A stretch of DNA of 64,000 nucleotides from Anaeromyces robustus (Eukaryota > Neocallimastigomycota > Neocallimastigomycetes > Neocallimastigales > Neocallimastigaceae). This document shows, piece after piece, positions 1-13,964 of this stretch. The stretch lies in contig MCFG01000057.1 in the NCBI GenBank assembly GCA_002104895.1, positions 124,001 through 188,000 on the forward strand. The letters run 5' to 3'. Within the stretch, counting starts at the first letter, position 1; each line of letters begins with the position of its first letter. The position numbers were made by a program, and so were the translations under genes. The notes beneath the pieces were generated by a model that saw nothing but the letters and a program-made list of their open reading frames with translations, was not told where the DNA came from and made no database searches.

Positions 1-315
1 ATATATATTTTTTTTATCAAAATGAAATTTTATTGATAATCCATCTTTAATATATAAATAATATTATTTATAATTTTAACATAATTATTTATTAAATATA
101 ATTTTATATTATATTCTTTTATATATATATACATTTTATATTATATATAAAAATTATAAATGGTAATTAAAAAAAAAAAAAAAAACAGTAAGAGAATTGA
201 AAAGTTAATTAAAGACCTTGAAGAAAAACAAGAAAAGAAAAAGAATGAAGTTGCAACTCTTCAATTACAATTCCAACAACAAAAGCAAGCTGCTGCTGCT
301 ACTGCTAAAGCTTAA
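1..315 (+). CDS. PFDN6: Prefoldin subunit 6, terminal exon (gene cut by window start)
   Basis: Only the last exon, 189-315, lies in the window; 1-188 is AT-rich intron ending in a poly-A tract and CAG. The exon encodes about 41 residues, from KRIEKLIKDLEEKQ to a stop at 313-315, and ends QFQQQKQAAAATAKA. The pattern of charged heptads followed by LQxxFQ and an Ala-rich tail matches the C-terminal helix of prefoldin subunit 6 (Yke2), whose human form has a KRxExxxxDLE segment and ends in LQQEFQ plus an Ala-rich tail. Prefoldin is a hexameric cytosolic chaperone that passes unfolded actin and tubulin to the CCT chaperonin; subunit 6 is a beta-type subunit. The N-terminal helix and beta hairpins lie upstream and were not seen. 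Another coiled-coil protein is possible, but the tail resemblance is specific. Confidence 0.6.
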
Positions 316-1375
316 AGTTCTAAAACAAAAGCTTTAAAATAACAATAAATTATCAACTTCTTATAAAAAAAAAAAAAAAACATTTAGGAAAAAAAATACA
401 TATATTAAAAAAAAGCATAATATATAATAATACAATATATATATATGTATAACAATAAAATGAACAAAAATATAATAATTAATACAAAAACAAAAAAAAA
501 AACAATTATTACATACCAATTTTAAATTATTACAATTATTACAATAAAAAAAAAAGTACTTATTATAATAACTATTAATATTATTAATTATTAATATTAA
601 TGTAATTATATTACACACACAAAACAAAAAAAAATAGACTTTCTTTGTAATAAATTAACTATATAATCTAGCACATAACTATAAATAAAAATAACTAAAA
701 AATTAAAATAAATGAAAATAAAATAAAATAAAACAAAATAAAACAAAATAAAATAATAAAATAAAAAAAAAAAAAAAGTAATTAAATAAATCTTTATATA
801 TTAATATATATTAATGTTTATATTATTTCCTTTAAAAAAAAGTTTCTATTTTAACCTACTTATTAGTTTTTTTTTTAAATAAGAATTATTTTATTTTATT
901 TTTTATTTTTTATTTTTTTTATTATTTTTTATTTTTATTATTTTTATTACTTTTTATTTTTTATTTATTATATATGATATATTTTTATTTTTATTCTTAT
1001 ATTGAAAAATATGTATATGTAATATATATATTATTCTTATTTTTATTTTTTTATATATAAATTATAAAAAAACAAATAATAAAACAAATATTTGCTTTAT
1101 AATTAATTGTTTCGTTTTTGTTTTTTTGTTTTTTTGTTTTTTTTTTTTTTTTTTTTTTCTTTACTTTTTTTTTTTTTTTTTTTTTTAATATTAAAAAAAT
1201 ATATATAATTATCTATATACAATATAAGTGTATATTTAAAAGAAAAGATAAAAAGGAAAAAAAAAATATAATAAAATAATATATATATATAAAAAGAAAG
1301 TGAATTAAAAGTTGAAATTAATGATTAATTGATTAATGATTTTATATTCTATTTTTTTTAAAAAAAAAAAAAAAA
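316..1375. other. AT-rich intergenic spacer between convergent genes
   Basis: This lies between the 3' ends of the prefoldin and TRAPPC5 genes. It holds AAAAT and AAACA short repeats at about 715-765, a T-rich tract at 870-970 and long T runs at 1135-1190. No open frame with protein-like composition was found on either strand. Confidence 0.8.
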
Positions 1376-2945
<1,570 letters not shown>

Positions 2946-3421
2946 TTTTTATTCTTCTAATTAAAATTATAATAAAATAATAATAATATAAATATAAAAA
3001 ATATATATATAATAAATAAATATATATATACATAAATAGAAAAAAAAAAATAAAAAAAGGTTAATAAATATGAATAAATTGTATATGTTTATTTAATGAA
3101 TAAAAATATATATATAAAAAATGTAGATAATAACAAATTTCATTAGTAATTAATTATTATTAGATATATTTATTAAAGAAAATACATAAAAATAAAATAT
3201 TATTTTTATATCAATACATGATATCGATGAATTTTGATTCTAAGAAATTAAAATTAATATTAAATATTATATAAATGATATTATTGGTATATCAATAATA
3301 AAATAAACAATAAAACTAGATAGTTAATATACAAAATATATATTATTTATTTTATATAAATTACAATTTAAATTTTTATTAATTGTTGTTGTAAAGTATA
3401 AATTTAAATAGATTTTAAATT

Positions 3422-3462
<41 letters not shown>

Positions 3463-3549
3463 GTTGTTGTTGTTGTTATTGCTATTGTTATTGTAATTGT
3501 TATTATTGTTACTATTATTTAATTAATAAATTATTTATTTTATTTTATT

Positions 3550-3580
<31 letters not shown>

Positions 3581-4344
3581 TAAACTATTAATGATAGAAA
3601 TCTTGTTTCAAAAATATTAAATTAAAATTTATTATGAATTTCTTCGATTCCGTCTCCAAAATAATATTCTAGTTTTAATTTTCAAAAAACTGAATTCCCT
3701 ATTAATAGTAAATTTTAAATATATATATATATATAATATATTTTACCTATAAGATTATATATAATTATAAATATTTTATGAAAAAAAGAAAAAAAAAAAA
3801 TTTTTTTGGTAATATTTATGGTAAATATTATGTGTAATTAATCAAAGAATTTTTTAAAAGTATTATTTGTAAATAAAAATATAATATAGTTTATTATTTA
3901 CTTATTATATTTTTTAATATGTTTTATATATTATTTTACATATATTTAACAATAATCATATTACAATTATAAATTTTTTTTATTTTATTTTGATGATTAT
4001 TTAATTAAAAAATATGTAGAAAAAAAATATTTCTTAAAAAGTACACGTGATTTTAAAGAAAAATTGAGAAAAAAAAAATAAAATAAATATATATAAATTA
4101 TGATAATTACAAGTGAAAAAGTGTAATGTCTAACTAAAATTCTTCCTTTTAATTATCATTTTATCATTTTATCATTTTATCATTTTATCATTTTATCATT
4201 TTTAATAAAATAAAAAAAAGTTCTATAGGCTCTATGGTTAATCGTCAAAATAATATCATAATTAAAGATATTATTTATTTATTATTAACATTAATGATAA
4301 ATTAACCATTTCTAATTTAGATAAAATAACATTAATTTTATGTT
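2946..4344. other. AT-rich spacer upstream of TRAPPC5
   Basis: It contains TTA/TTG triplet repeats at 3421-3520, TTTA repeats at 3550-3580 and an ATTTTATC-type array at about 4156-4202 (ATTTTATC phased copies). No coding sequence was seen. The TRAPPC5 promoter presumably lies just above 2945, but no motif could be picked out. Confidence 0.7.
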
Positions 4345-4640
4345 TTATTGGGTTCAATATTAATAAACGGGGGTGTACCCAATATCAATCTACAATCTTA
4401 ATGTCATAAGGCCTGTCCAAATCCCCCAATACCAACGTAATATAATTAATGTATTCAACCTGAAACCACAATCCAAACAAACAAACTAAGACTTCGAGAT
4501 AGTGGTGTGTGGCGATCAATGGTAGCTGATCAGCTCAATGTTATGTAATGTTATAGAGTCCTGGAATCCAAGGAAGAAATACCTTTGATTTTGGTCGATC
4601 AACTCGACATTGTAGCAATGTAGTTTGGAAAATCGATCTA
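4345..4640. other. GC-richer island of unknown origin
   Basis: About 300 bp stand out from the surrounding AT-rich spacer by ordinary base composition, with blocks such as GGGGGTGTACCC, GGCCTGTCC and GGCGATCAATGG. One plus-strand frame reads as protein-like stretches (DSGVWRSMVADQLNVM, YRVLESKEEIPLILVDQLD) broken by in-frame stops at about 4550 and 4625. It is not recognisable rRNA or tRNA. The likeliest reading is a decayed gene or transposon fragment, but this is inference from composition and broken frames only. Confidence 0.4.
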
Positions 4641-4949
4641 AATGAGAATTTTCTTTTGATATTTAATAAGTTGTATGTTAAGGTTTTTACCTCTAAAAAG
4701 CTAATTGTTACTGGTATAGTGATTTTGTTAAAAAAGAATATTATAAAATACTTTAATTTATGAGAAATTCATTTGAAAAAACAAATCGATCAAGAAAACG
4801 AGTACGTATCAAAAAAATAATAAATAAATAAAATAAAATAAAATAAAATAAAATAAAAAAAAGAGAAAGATAGAGAAAAAAAAAATACTAATTCTTTTAT
4901 TTAAAAGTTTAAATATCTTTTTTTTTTATTATTTATTAAATATTTTCAG

Positions 4950-5003
<54 letters not shown>

Positions 5004-5973
5004 AACTATATAAAATATATAAATAAAAAAAGGGGGGAAAGGTTAAGATGATATAAAAAAAAAAATTATATTATTATTAAACCCATACAACTTTTATCTT
5101 TTCTTTTTTTTTTTTTTTTTTTTTTAACTTTATAAAAAAATATATATATGTTCAAACTATTAACTAATTAAACATATATATTAAAAGATAAAAAAAAAAA
5201 AAAAATAAAAAAAAAAAAATAAAAAATAAAACTATCTTTAATTTTGAAAATAGATATATTTATCCTAAACTTTTATACATATTTATATTTAAACAAAATA
5301 ATATAATTATAATAATATTAATTAAAAAAAAATAAATAATAAATAATAAATAATAAATAATAAGGAAAAAAACATTTAATAATGACTTTTAAATAATAAA
5401 CAATAAACAAAAATATTAAAATTTTTGTTAATTATTTTGTTTATATAAATATAAATATAATAATAATTCTAAATTAACTATATATAATTATAAAAAAAAA
5501 AAAAAAAAAGGATAAAGATGAAAAATTAAAAAATATAAAGTAATTTTTTTTTTTTTGAAGATTTTTTTTTTTATTAAATTTAAAACTTGATTAAATATAA
5601 ATATATATTTTTCTTAATTTTTCTTTTCTTTTTTTTTTTTTTTTTTTTTTCCTTTACTTTTATATATAAATAATAGTAAATTATTATTATATTATATTAT
5701 TGTTATTAAAAGATTAAAACTTAAACTTATTAATTATTATTCATTATTATCATTATTATTATTATTATTATTTTTTTTTTAACTTATTAATAGAAAAAAA
5801 AAAATATTATAATTATATTATTTAGTTGTTATTAATATTCTTTTATAAAATAATAGTAATTAAATATTATTATTAAATATTATAAACTAATTAAAGATTA
5901 TATTATATTATATTAATTAAACTTTTTTTTTTCTTTCCTTTATAAATATTATTCTTTTTCATTTTTCTTCTTT

Positions 5974-6018
<45 letters not shown>

Positions 6019-6514
6019 TAAACTTTAAACAATATATAAATTATTTAAAGATGTTATTTTAAAATAAATAAATAAATAAAAGAAGAATTAATGAAAAAGA
6101 GATATTAGGAAAAAAAAAAAGTTAACAAAAAACTATTCTAAAAAAAAATTTTTTTTTTTGAAATTAATTAGAAAAAAAGACAAATATATTATTTGTTATT
6201 ATTATTATTAAATTATATTAAGTGTTCCTATTATATATATATAAATATATATATTATGCTTATTAATAATAAAACATAACATATTAATAATTTTTTTTGA
6301 TTAAGTTTTTTTTTTTCTTTTTTTCTTTTTTCTTTCTTTTACTTTTTGTATGTAAAAGTTTAGTTTTTTTTTTTATGTTTTTTGTTTTTGTTTAAAATTG
6401 AAATTTTTTTTGTTTTTGATTTTGATTCTTTTTTTTTTTTTTTTTTTTTGATTTTTTTTTACTTATTATTGATTTATTGATTCTTTTTCTTTTTCTTTTT
6501 CTTGTTTCTTTCTT

Positions 6515-6556
<42 letters not shown>

Positions 6557-7230
6557 GTATTATTATTTCTTTTGATTTATTTTTACTTGTTTCTTTTTTT
6601 CTCTCTTTTCTTTTCTTTTTTTTTTCTTTTTCTTTTTTCTTTTTTGTTTTGTTTTGTTTTGTTTTTTAATAAATTTTTATTTTTGTTGTTGCTGTTGATG
6701 TTATTGTTGTTGTCATTGTTGTTATTGGTTATTATTGTTGTGATTTCTAATTTCTAATTAATTTACTATGTATATTATTTCTTCTTTTCTATTATTATAT
6801 TTTATATTATATATATTTCAATAATATTTATTTTCTTTTTTATGTAAATAATAAAAAAAAAAAGATAAATAAATAAAATTAAATTATATTTAAATTATTG
6901 AAAAAAAGATTTTTTATATATATTTTTTATTTTATTTTATTTTATTTAAAAATTATATTATATTATTATATTATTAAAAAGTTTTATATATAATTATATT
7001 GAATATCTATATACTTTTTTTTTTTTACTAGAAAAAAAAAATTAGTAATTAATTAAAAATAAATTATAAATTTTTTTTTTTTTCTTTTTTTATCAAAAAA
7101 AAAAAAAAAAAAAAAAAGAAAGAGAAATTAAAAAATAAAATCAATTTATTATATTATATTATTGTATATTATATTATATCATTATATATTATTATATATT
7201 ATTTTATATTATATGATAATTATATCATAA
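4641..7230. other. AT-rich gap with long homopolymers
   Basis: It holds a run of about 48 T at 4952-4999 and further T runs at 5100-5125, 5625-5650, 5975-6010, 6425-6450 and 6523-6555. A T-rich low-complexity tract at 6300-6760 gives artefactual Leu/Phe-rich readings. No gene was found. Confidence 0.75.
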
Positions 7231-9046
7231 TTATTCAGTAGTTTTATCATTTGGCTTTTCAGTTGTTGCTGTTGTCTCTTCTTTTTTAGCTGCTTTTTCT
7301 TCTTCAGGTTTCTCTTTAGTTTCAGCTGGAATTTCTGGAGACTTTGGTTTTGGAAGTTCAATATTTTGCTTTTTAGCTTCTTCTTGAACCATAGCAAATA
7401 CCTTTAATAATTTTCTTCTAGCACCAAGTGCAGCAACACCCTTTTGAGTCAATTCATCATCATTTAAAATAACCATTTCCTTCCATGACATACTTTGGAA
7501 TATATTAGTGTATTTATGTAATCTTAAACTTCTTAACCATGTTGGAATATCTTTAATATATATTAATAAATTTTATAAAATTTTCATTTATATAATATAT
7601 TATTAATTATAATATAAAAAATAATTAATAAAATAATAAATATTTATATATATATATATTTATAAAGTTTAATAGTTAAATAATTAATTACCTTCTAATA
7701 ATTCAAGTTCAATCTTATCAGGAATCTTTCCCTTATTATCCTTTCCAGAGACTGAACCAGCAGTAGTACTACCAGCAGTACTACCAGGACGATATTGACT
7801 TCCTTTTCTACTGTTAGCGTCATCATCGACATCACTATATTCAGAATGAGCATATCCACCTCTGTTAGAAGAAGAACCCCATTTATTACTACCACCTGGA
7901 GATAATGGTGGCATATTTTTATCATTACCATTTTTGTTATTTAATGGTAATGGAGATAAAGGATCGGGTTTTGGGAAAGCTGGAGATTTTTGGAAAGCTG
8001 GAGATTTTGGAGAATTCATCTTATTAAAAGATCTTTTAGTATTTATATGAGTAGAATTCTTATGGTTATTATGATGTTGTTGTTGTTGTAAACTACTAGT
8101 TCTTTCTCTTAAATTGTTTTGATTATTACCATAAGCCCAACCTTGAACATTATTCATTCCAGTCATTTCTAAATCCATTTTTTGTTTCATCATTTCATCC
8201 TTTCCCTTTAATGAATGTGTACTACCACGTCTGTTACTCATATAACCACGATTATCATCATGATGTGGATGATGATAAATACCATCATTTTCATCAATTG
8301 GAGCAGAATGTCTTGGGTAGAACTTTCTAGAATTCATACCTGGACTCTTTGGTGGATATAAATAACTACCTTTTAATATAGAATAATTTAATAAAATATT
8401 GTTATTAAATAAATTAAAATTTATAAATTATTTTTATTTAAAAATATATTTATTAATAGAAAACTTTATAAAATTTTATAAAATATAATAATTTATTTTC
8501 CATTAACCATTTTTTTCTTTATTAATAGAAAATTTTATAAATTTTATTAAGTTATTTTCTATTAACCATTTTTTTTTCTTTATTAAATATTTGTCCTCAT
8601 TTAATAAATAAAAATTAACATATTTATTAAATTACTTACCTTTATCAACATTTCCTGGAGTTTCTTTTTGAGCCATTTGTTGTAAAACAGTAATAAAGAA
8701 TCTAATTTGAACTGGAGTAGCTTGTTGTAATAATGAATATAATGCAGTAGTTCTTTCACAGTTAGATAAAACACTGAACCATTGTTCGATAGCTTTTAAT
8801 TCTTCTCTAAAATTATCATCAAGCTTAGCTTTAGCCATTTCTTCTAAAGTTCTTTCGTAGTAAGATAAATCTTCAAAAAGTCTAGAATAATGATATGACA
8901 TATTAAAATAATATTTTTATTACAAATTGTTAAAAAATAAATTTATAAATATTTCTAGTATTCAATTTCTTTATTTTTATTATGTAATCATCTCTTTTTA
9001 AAAATAAGTTTAATTCTTTATTATGAATTATTATAAAAATATTATT

Positions 9047-9083
<37 letters not shown>

Positions 9084-9341
9084 AATTTATTTTTATTATT
9101 GTTACCTATCAATAGCATCAGCTTCTGGAGATTTGAAATTTTTGTTAATAACTTCTGAAGCAGGTCTACCGGCTTGAGAAGCTAAATTATTATGAACAGC
9201 TTGACCACTGGTCATACCTGAACCTACTAAAATTTCAGAAGCTGGTCTTTGAAAGTCACCACCCCCTAATAAATCAGAACTAAGGGAAATTTGTTGTGAT
9301 GGCTGACCTAATAAATTGGCAGCAGCTGGTGGAGATGACAT
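7231..9341 (-). CDS. VTS1: VTS1/Smaug-type SAM-domain RNA-binding protein
   Basis: Four exons on the minus strand (9106-9341, 8640-8881, 7692-8369, 7231-7550) encode 491 aa with every junction in frame. Residues ~80-150 carry the conserved Vts1 helical region ([56 protein letters not shown]). Residues ~160-385 are a low-complexity Ser/Asn/Pro linker with the motif [16 protein letters not shown]. Residues ~386-445 are the SAM domain ([46 protein letters not shown]), including the basic [10 protein letters not shown] helix that contacts RNA in Vts1p and Smaug. The tail is Glu/Lys/Thr-rich. Known members bind Smaug-recognition hairpins in mRNAs and recruit CCR4-NOT for deadenylation in the cytoplasm. 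The start ATG is followed by [17 protein letters not shown]. Confidence 0.93.
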
Positions 9342-10822
9342 TACTGTTTTATCATTGTTTTTTTTTTAATAATTATTTATATTTTTTCATTGATTTTTAA
9401 ATTGTTTATTATATGTTTTCATATTTTTAATTCAAAATTTCAATATATTATTTAAATATATATATAAAAAGATATAAAGATTAGTATTGTTAGTATTATT
9501 CTCAACAATTACTTGAGAAAAAAAAAAAGAAAACTTTTTAAATATATTAAAATAATATTCATAAAAATATTATTTTTAATTTATCTTTACTATTAAAACT
9601 TGTTTATTGTTTATTTTCAATTTTTATTATAATAATTAATTATCTATTACTGAATATTTATTATGGATTATTTTTTTAAAATATAAATAGCAAAAATATT
9701 TTAATTTATGCTATTATATTTTTTTTATTGACATTTAAAATTCTTTTTAACACTGGTAAATAGGATTATTTATTTATTGTTCTTATTTATTATTATTTCT
9801 CGAGGATATTTATTAAAGTATTCCTTAACAATTGTTTATTATTAATATATATTTAAATTATTATTAATTTATTCTGTTTCTACTTTATTATTGTATTATT
9901 TTGCTTTCATTAGTTTTAAATTCTATGTTTGATTTTAATTTTTATTTTGATATTTTGAGGCTTTTTTTTTTCTAATATGTTTTCTACTATTCTTTTTATT
10001 TTTGTTTTCGTTTCTATTTATTATTTATTATTTTATTATTTATTTATTATTTATTTTATTATTTATTATTTATTATTAATTATCTATATAATATTATATA
10101 TATTCATTGATTTTTATTTTATTTTTATTTTTATTTAATTTACTGTTTTTATTTTCCTTGTATTATTTCCTAAAATACTATTATTTTATATAGTAAAATA
10201 TATTTTTGAAACAATATATTTTTATTTTTAGCATTGTTATTTGAATAATTTCTTAATTTTACTTGTATATTTATAAATTTAATTTATTTATTTATTTATT
10301 TATTTATTTATTATTTATGCTTTTTTTATTTATGTTTTTTTTTAAGATGTTATATATTTATTAATACTAATTTTATTTAGATGGATTATTATATTATTAT
10401 TTATATCAAATTTTTTATATATTCTATATATTATAAAGTAATAAAACATTTATTTATATATTAATATATAACAAAAAAAATTTTCTTTTAAAATTTACTT
10501 TTATTATAAAACTTCTATTTAATAAAAAAAAACTTTTTAAAGGATTAATCTTAAAACTACTTTTATAATATAATAATTAAAAGAAGAAAATAAAAATGAA
10601 TTTTAAAAAAAAAAAAAAAGAAAAAAATTTTTATTTAAAAAAATTATTTTAAAAACAATTTTTTTTTTATTATTACATAATTTAAATTGATAATTTATAG
10701 AATAATATTTAATAATGATATATTTCCATTAATTATAATTATAATTAATTATATTAATTTGTATTATTAATATAATATTTATATATATTATATCAATACT
10801 CTTTTTTTTATTAATATTTAAT

Positions 10823-10825
<3 letters not shown>

Positions 10826-10892
<67 letters not shown>

Positions 10893-10893
10893 T

Positions 10894-10950
<57 letters not shown>

Positions 10951-10975
10951 CTTATTTATTTATTTATTTATTTAC

Positions 10976-11014
<39 letters not shown>

Positions 11015-11050
11015 CTTATTTATTTATTTATTTATTTATTTACTTATTTA
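10826..11050. repeat. (TTTA)n microsatellite array
   Basis: It is a tetranucleotide array about 225 bp long with scattered TTAC units near its downstream half, interrupted once by AATAATT at about 10890. Confidence 0.95.
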
Positions 11051-11944
11051 GTGAGTTTATCTATTATTTCTATATTTGACATATTTAATAAATAAATTTG
11101 ATTAAGTAATATTATAGAATATTATTTAATTAAGTTTATTTATTAAATAATATATTTAAACTATTAATAATATATTTAAGATTTATGGATATAAATTTTA
11201 ATAATTATAATAGTTTTAATTATCTATTTAAATAATTACATATATTAATTTAAATATAAAAATATATGGTTATTTAATTATCTAATACTTAGGAATGTAT
11301 TATAATTAAATATAATAGAACTTATATAATAAAAATGTATATATTATTTTTATTACATTTATACAAATGGTTCATTTATTTAGGTATACTATTAAAATTA
11401 AAAATATATCACAATATATTCTATTATAAAATAAATATATTTAAAAACTTTATTTTATATAAAAATGATAATATATAGCATTATTTATTTAGTACAAATA
11501 ACATATAATTATTATACAATCCTACTGTAATATATTATAATATATTCTAAAATATATTAATATTTTATTCCATTAAATGTAATAAAAAAAAAAAAGAAAC
11601 AATTTTTTTTTAAATTCTTTTTTTAATTTTATACTTTTAATGTATTAAAATATTTATTAAGATTAAATAATATTAATATAATCCAACATAATCCAACATA
11701 ATATAAAATAGTAAAAAAAATGGTATTAAAAAAAGAAAAAAAAAAAAAAAAAAAACAGAAATAATAATAATAATAATGAAACAATTTTTTTAAAAAAAAA
11801 AAAATAATTTAAAAAATATTAATTTTTAATATAATAAAATATTAAAATATTAAAATATTTTATTACATAGAAATTAAGAAGTAGAACTAATAATTTAACT
11901 ATTTTAAATAAATAAATAAATAAGTTTCCACTTTTCTAATTTCT

Positions 11945-11946
<2 letters not shown>

Positions 11947-12008
<62 letters not shown>

Positions 12009-12011
12009 TTT
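11947..12011. repeat. (TTTA)n microsatellite
   Basis: About 16 uninterrupted TTTA units. Confidence 0.95.
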
Positions 12012-12717
12012 TAAAAAAAAAATTAATCCATAATTTAAAATAGAATTATCTATTTATATCAAGAGTTAAACACAATTTATTTAAATTTTTTTTTATTTAT
12101 TATCCCATAATTTCTCTTGAAAACAATACTTTAGTAAAGCATAAACTCAGCAGGATGAATTGATTTTTTTTTTTTTGTATAATAATCTAAATTAGAACAA
12201 AGTTTGGTACAGATGATCAAATTATTATTAATAAAATTATAATCATCATATACTTAACATTTTTATACTTTATTATTAAGAATATCTTTATTTTTTTCGT
12301 TAATATTTTTTTAAAAATAAAATAAAGAAAAGGTAAATATTTATAATTATTATAAAATAAAATTAAGGAAATTTTTATATCTAATCATATTTTTTAACTT
12401 ATATATATAAAAAATTTGTACTACTCATATTCATATTAAACTTTTAAACTTTACCTTTTATTATTAAATAAATTTAGTTATCTATCTTAAAAAACGCACT
12501 CTCTATATAAAATACCACAATATCATAAATGCATATATATATATATATTATATAAAGATAAAAATTAATAAAAATCAAATATTCATCATAACTTTAATTA
12601 TCATTTAAATAAGATATTATTTATTTATTTATTCATTCATTTATTTATTTACTAATTTATATTATTTGTTCGTTTTTATTCAATATGTATTACTCATTAT
12701 TAACAAATAAAATATGA

Positions 12718-12761
12718 TTAAAAATACCTGAAAATAATTTTTTATTTTCAGGTATTTTTAA
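12718..12761. repeat. Perfect 20-bp hairpin upstream of the toxin-like ORF
   Basis: Left arm 12718-12737 and right arm 12742-12761 are exact reverse complements (core AAATACCTGAAAAT / ATTTTCAGGTATTT) around a TTTT loop. The structure ends 27 bp before the ATG of the next ORF. It could be a fold-back mobile-element remnant, a transcript structure or a regulatory site; nothing here separates these. Confidence 0.85.
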
Positions 12762-12788
12762 TTAATTCTTTTTTTTTTTTTTTTTGTA

Positions 12789-13172
12789 ATGGCAACTGCA
12801 ATAATAGGATTAGAAATTGCTGAAGCTATAATTGAAGCTGGTATAGTTATTACAACTGGTCTTTTAGCTATTGGATCATGTTATGTTATAGCCAAAAAAG
12901 GAGAAAAAGTAAAAGATATTGAAGCGGCAGTATCATCAACCCCAGAAAGTAAAAAATGTTGTTGTGGTTTAATAGGACCTAGTGGTGCACCTTACATTCA
13001 TTTTGTTATGAAAAAATCAAGAAAAGAAGCAATGGAAGCTGCTCTTCATTATCATAATGCTAATGGGGTTGAACTCCATCCTCATAACACCAAAGATAAA
13101 TATCCTCATTATCATCCCACTAGAAATGGTAAAAAAATCCCCGGAATTCATATTCAATTTCCAAAATTATAA
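12789..13172 (+). CDS. Single-exon 127-aa protein resembling a bacterial polymorphic-toxin C-terminal region
   Basis: An uninterrupted ORF runs from ATG 12789 to a stop at 13170-13172, with exon-like base composition. Residues 1-35 are an Ala/Ile/Gly-rich hydrophobic segment that could span a membrane. Residues 57-59 are a Cys triplet. Residues 75-127 carry KKSRKEAMEAA, HPHN, YPHYHP and a final IHIQFPK. A Lys-Ser-Arg-Lys-x-Ala helix followed by His-rich HxHP motifs is, from memory, typical of C-terminal domains of LXG/WXG-type bacterial polymorphic toxins, where activity is mostly uncharacterised. There is no long N-terminal delivery region and no adjacent immunity gene. Lack of introns in an intron-rich window and the bacterial-like domain suggest acquisition from gut bacteria. 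That is inference, and the hydrophobic N-terminus makes toxic activity in this host uncertain. Confidence 0.6.
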   Translation: MATAIIGLEIAEAIIEAGIVITTGLLAIGSCYVIAKKGEKVKDIEAAVSSTPESKKCCCGLIGPSGAPYIHFVMKKSRKEAMEAALHYHNANGVELHPHNTKDKYPHYHPTRNGKKIPGIHIQFPKL

Positions 13173-13602
13173 TTCTTTTATTGATTTTTTTTTTTATATT
13201 TTAATTGAATATATAATAATAATAAATAAATATTATATTTTAAATAATAGCATATAATATTTAATAATAAATTTGATTATTCAATATGAATAATATATTT
13301 CATTGTTTTCATTGGTATAAAAAATATACAATATAAAAAAAGATAATAGAGAATTATAAAATTTATTTATTCAATATTGTTCATACAGTTTAATGTTCAT
13401 TATTAATAATTTATTTAATAATTTATTTATTTATTTATTTATTTAATAATTTATTTATTTATTTATTTAATAATTTATTTATTTATTTATTTAATAATTT
13501 ATTTATTTATTTTAATAATTATTAAATAAGTATAAAAGATAGATTTTTTTTTAAAAAAAATCTTTTATATATAAATATAAATATATGCTATGGATTTTCT
13601 AA

Positions 13603-13651
13603 ATTTCTGTATTTTTTATATATGGGTATATATTATAAAAAATACAGAAAT
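13603..13651. repeat. Perfect 18-bp inverted repeat downstream of the toxin-like ORF
   Basis: Arms 13603-13620 and 13634-13651 (ATTTCTGTATTTTTTATA and its exact reverse complement) flank a 13-nt loop containing GGG. Together with the hairpins at 12718 and 13921 it makes three strong fold-backs within 1.25 kb. Confidence 0.85.
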
Positions 13652-13920
13652 CTTTAAAAAAAAAATGAATAAATAATAATTAATTAATTAAAGAATTAAA
13701 TAAAATAAATAAATAATAAATAATCAATTAAATAAATAAAATATATACTGAATATATTATTAAATATAATAAAAATATATAATTTACATTACATATTTTT
13801 TAATTACCATTTAAGATACACAAAAAAAAAAAAAAAAAAAAAAAAGAATTTAAACAATAAAAAAAGAAAAAAAAAATTGAATGAAAAATTTAATTAAATA
13901 AAAAAAAAAAAAAAAAAAAA

Positions 13921-13964
13921 ATAGAAATAGAAAAAAATTCAAAATTTTGAATTTCTATTTCTAT
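13921..13964. repeat. Nested inverted repeat
   Basis: Outer arms ATAGAAATAGAAA (13921-13933) and TTTCTATTTCTAT (13952-13964) pair exactly. The interior holds a second palindrome, TTCAAAATTTTGAA, at 13938-13951. Confidence 0.8.

Larger units (their letters stand above)
9342..12717. other. Long AT-rich gap with TTTA arrays
   Basis: It contains TTTA/ATTT microsatellites at about 10270-10312, 10826-11050 (with TTAC variants) and 11947-12011, plus many poly-A/T tracts. The segment 12110-12230 has a somewhat more ordinary composition but no sustained reading frame. No gene is supported. Confidence 0.75.

Noticed and set aside
361-627. Open frame rich in Phe, Tyr and Asn on the minus strand
   Set aside because: It is a low-complexity reading of AT-rich 3' flank with no domain, no codon structure and no splice context.
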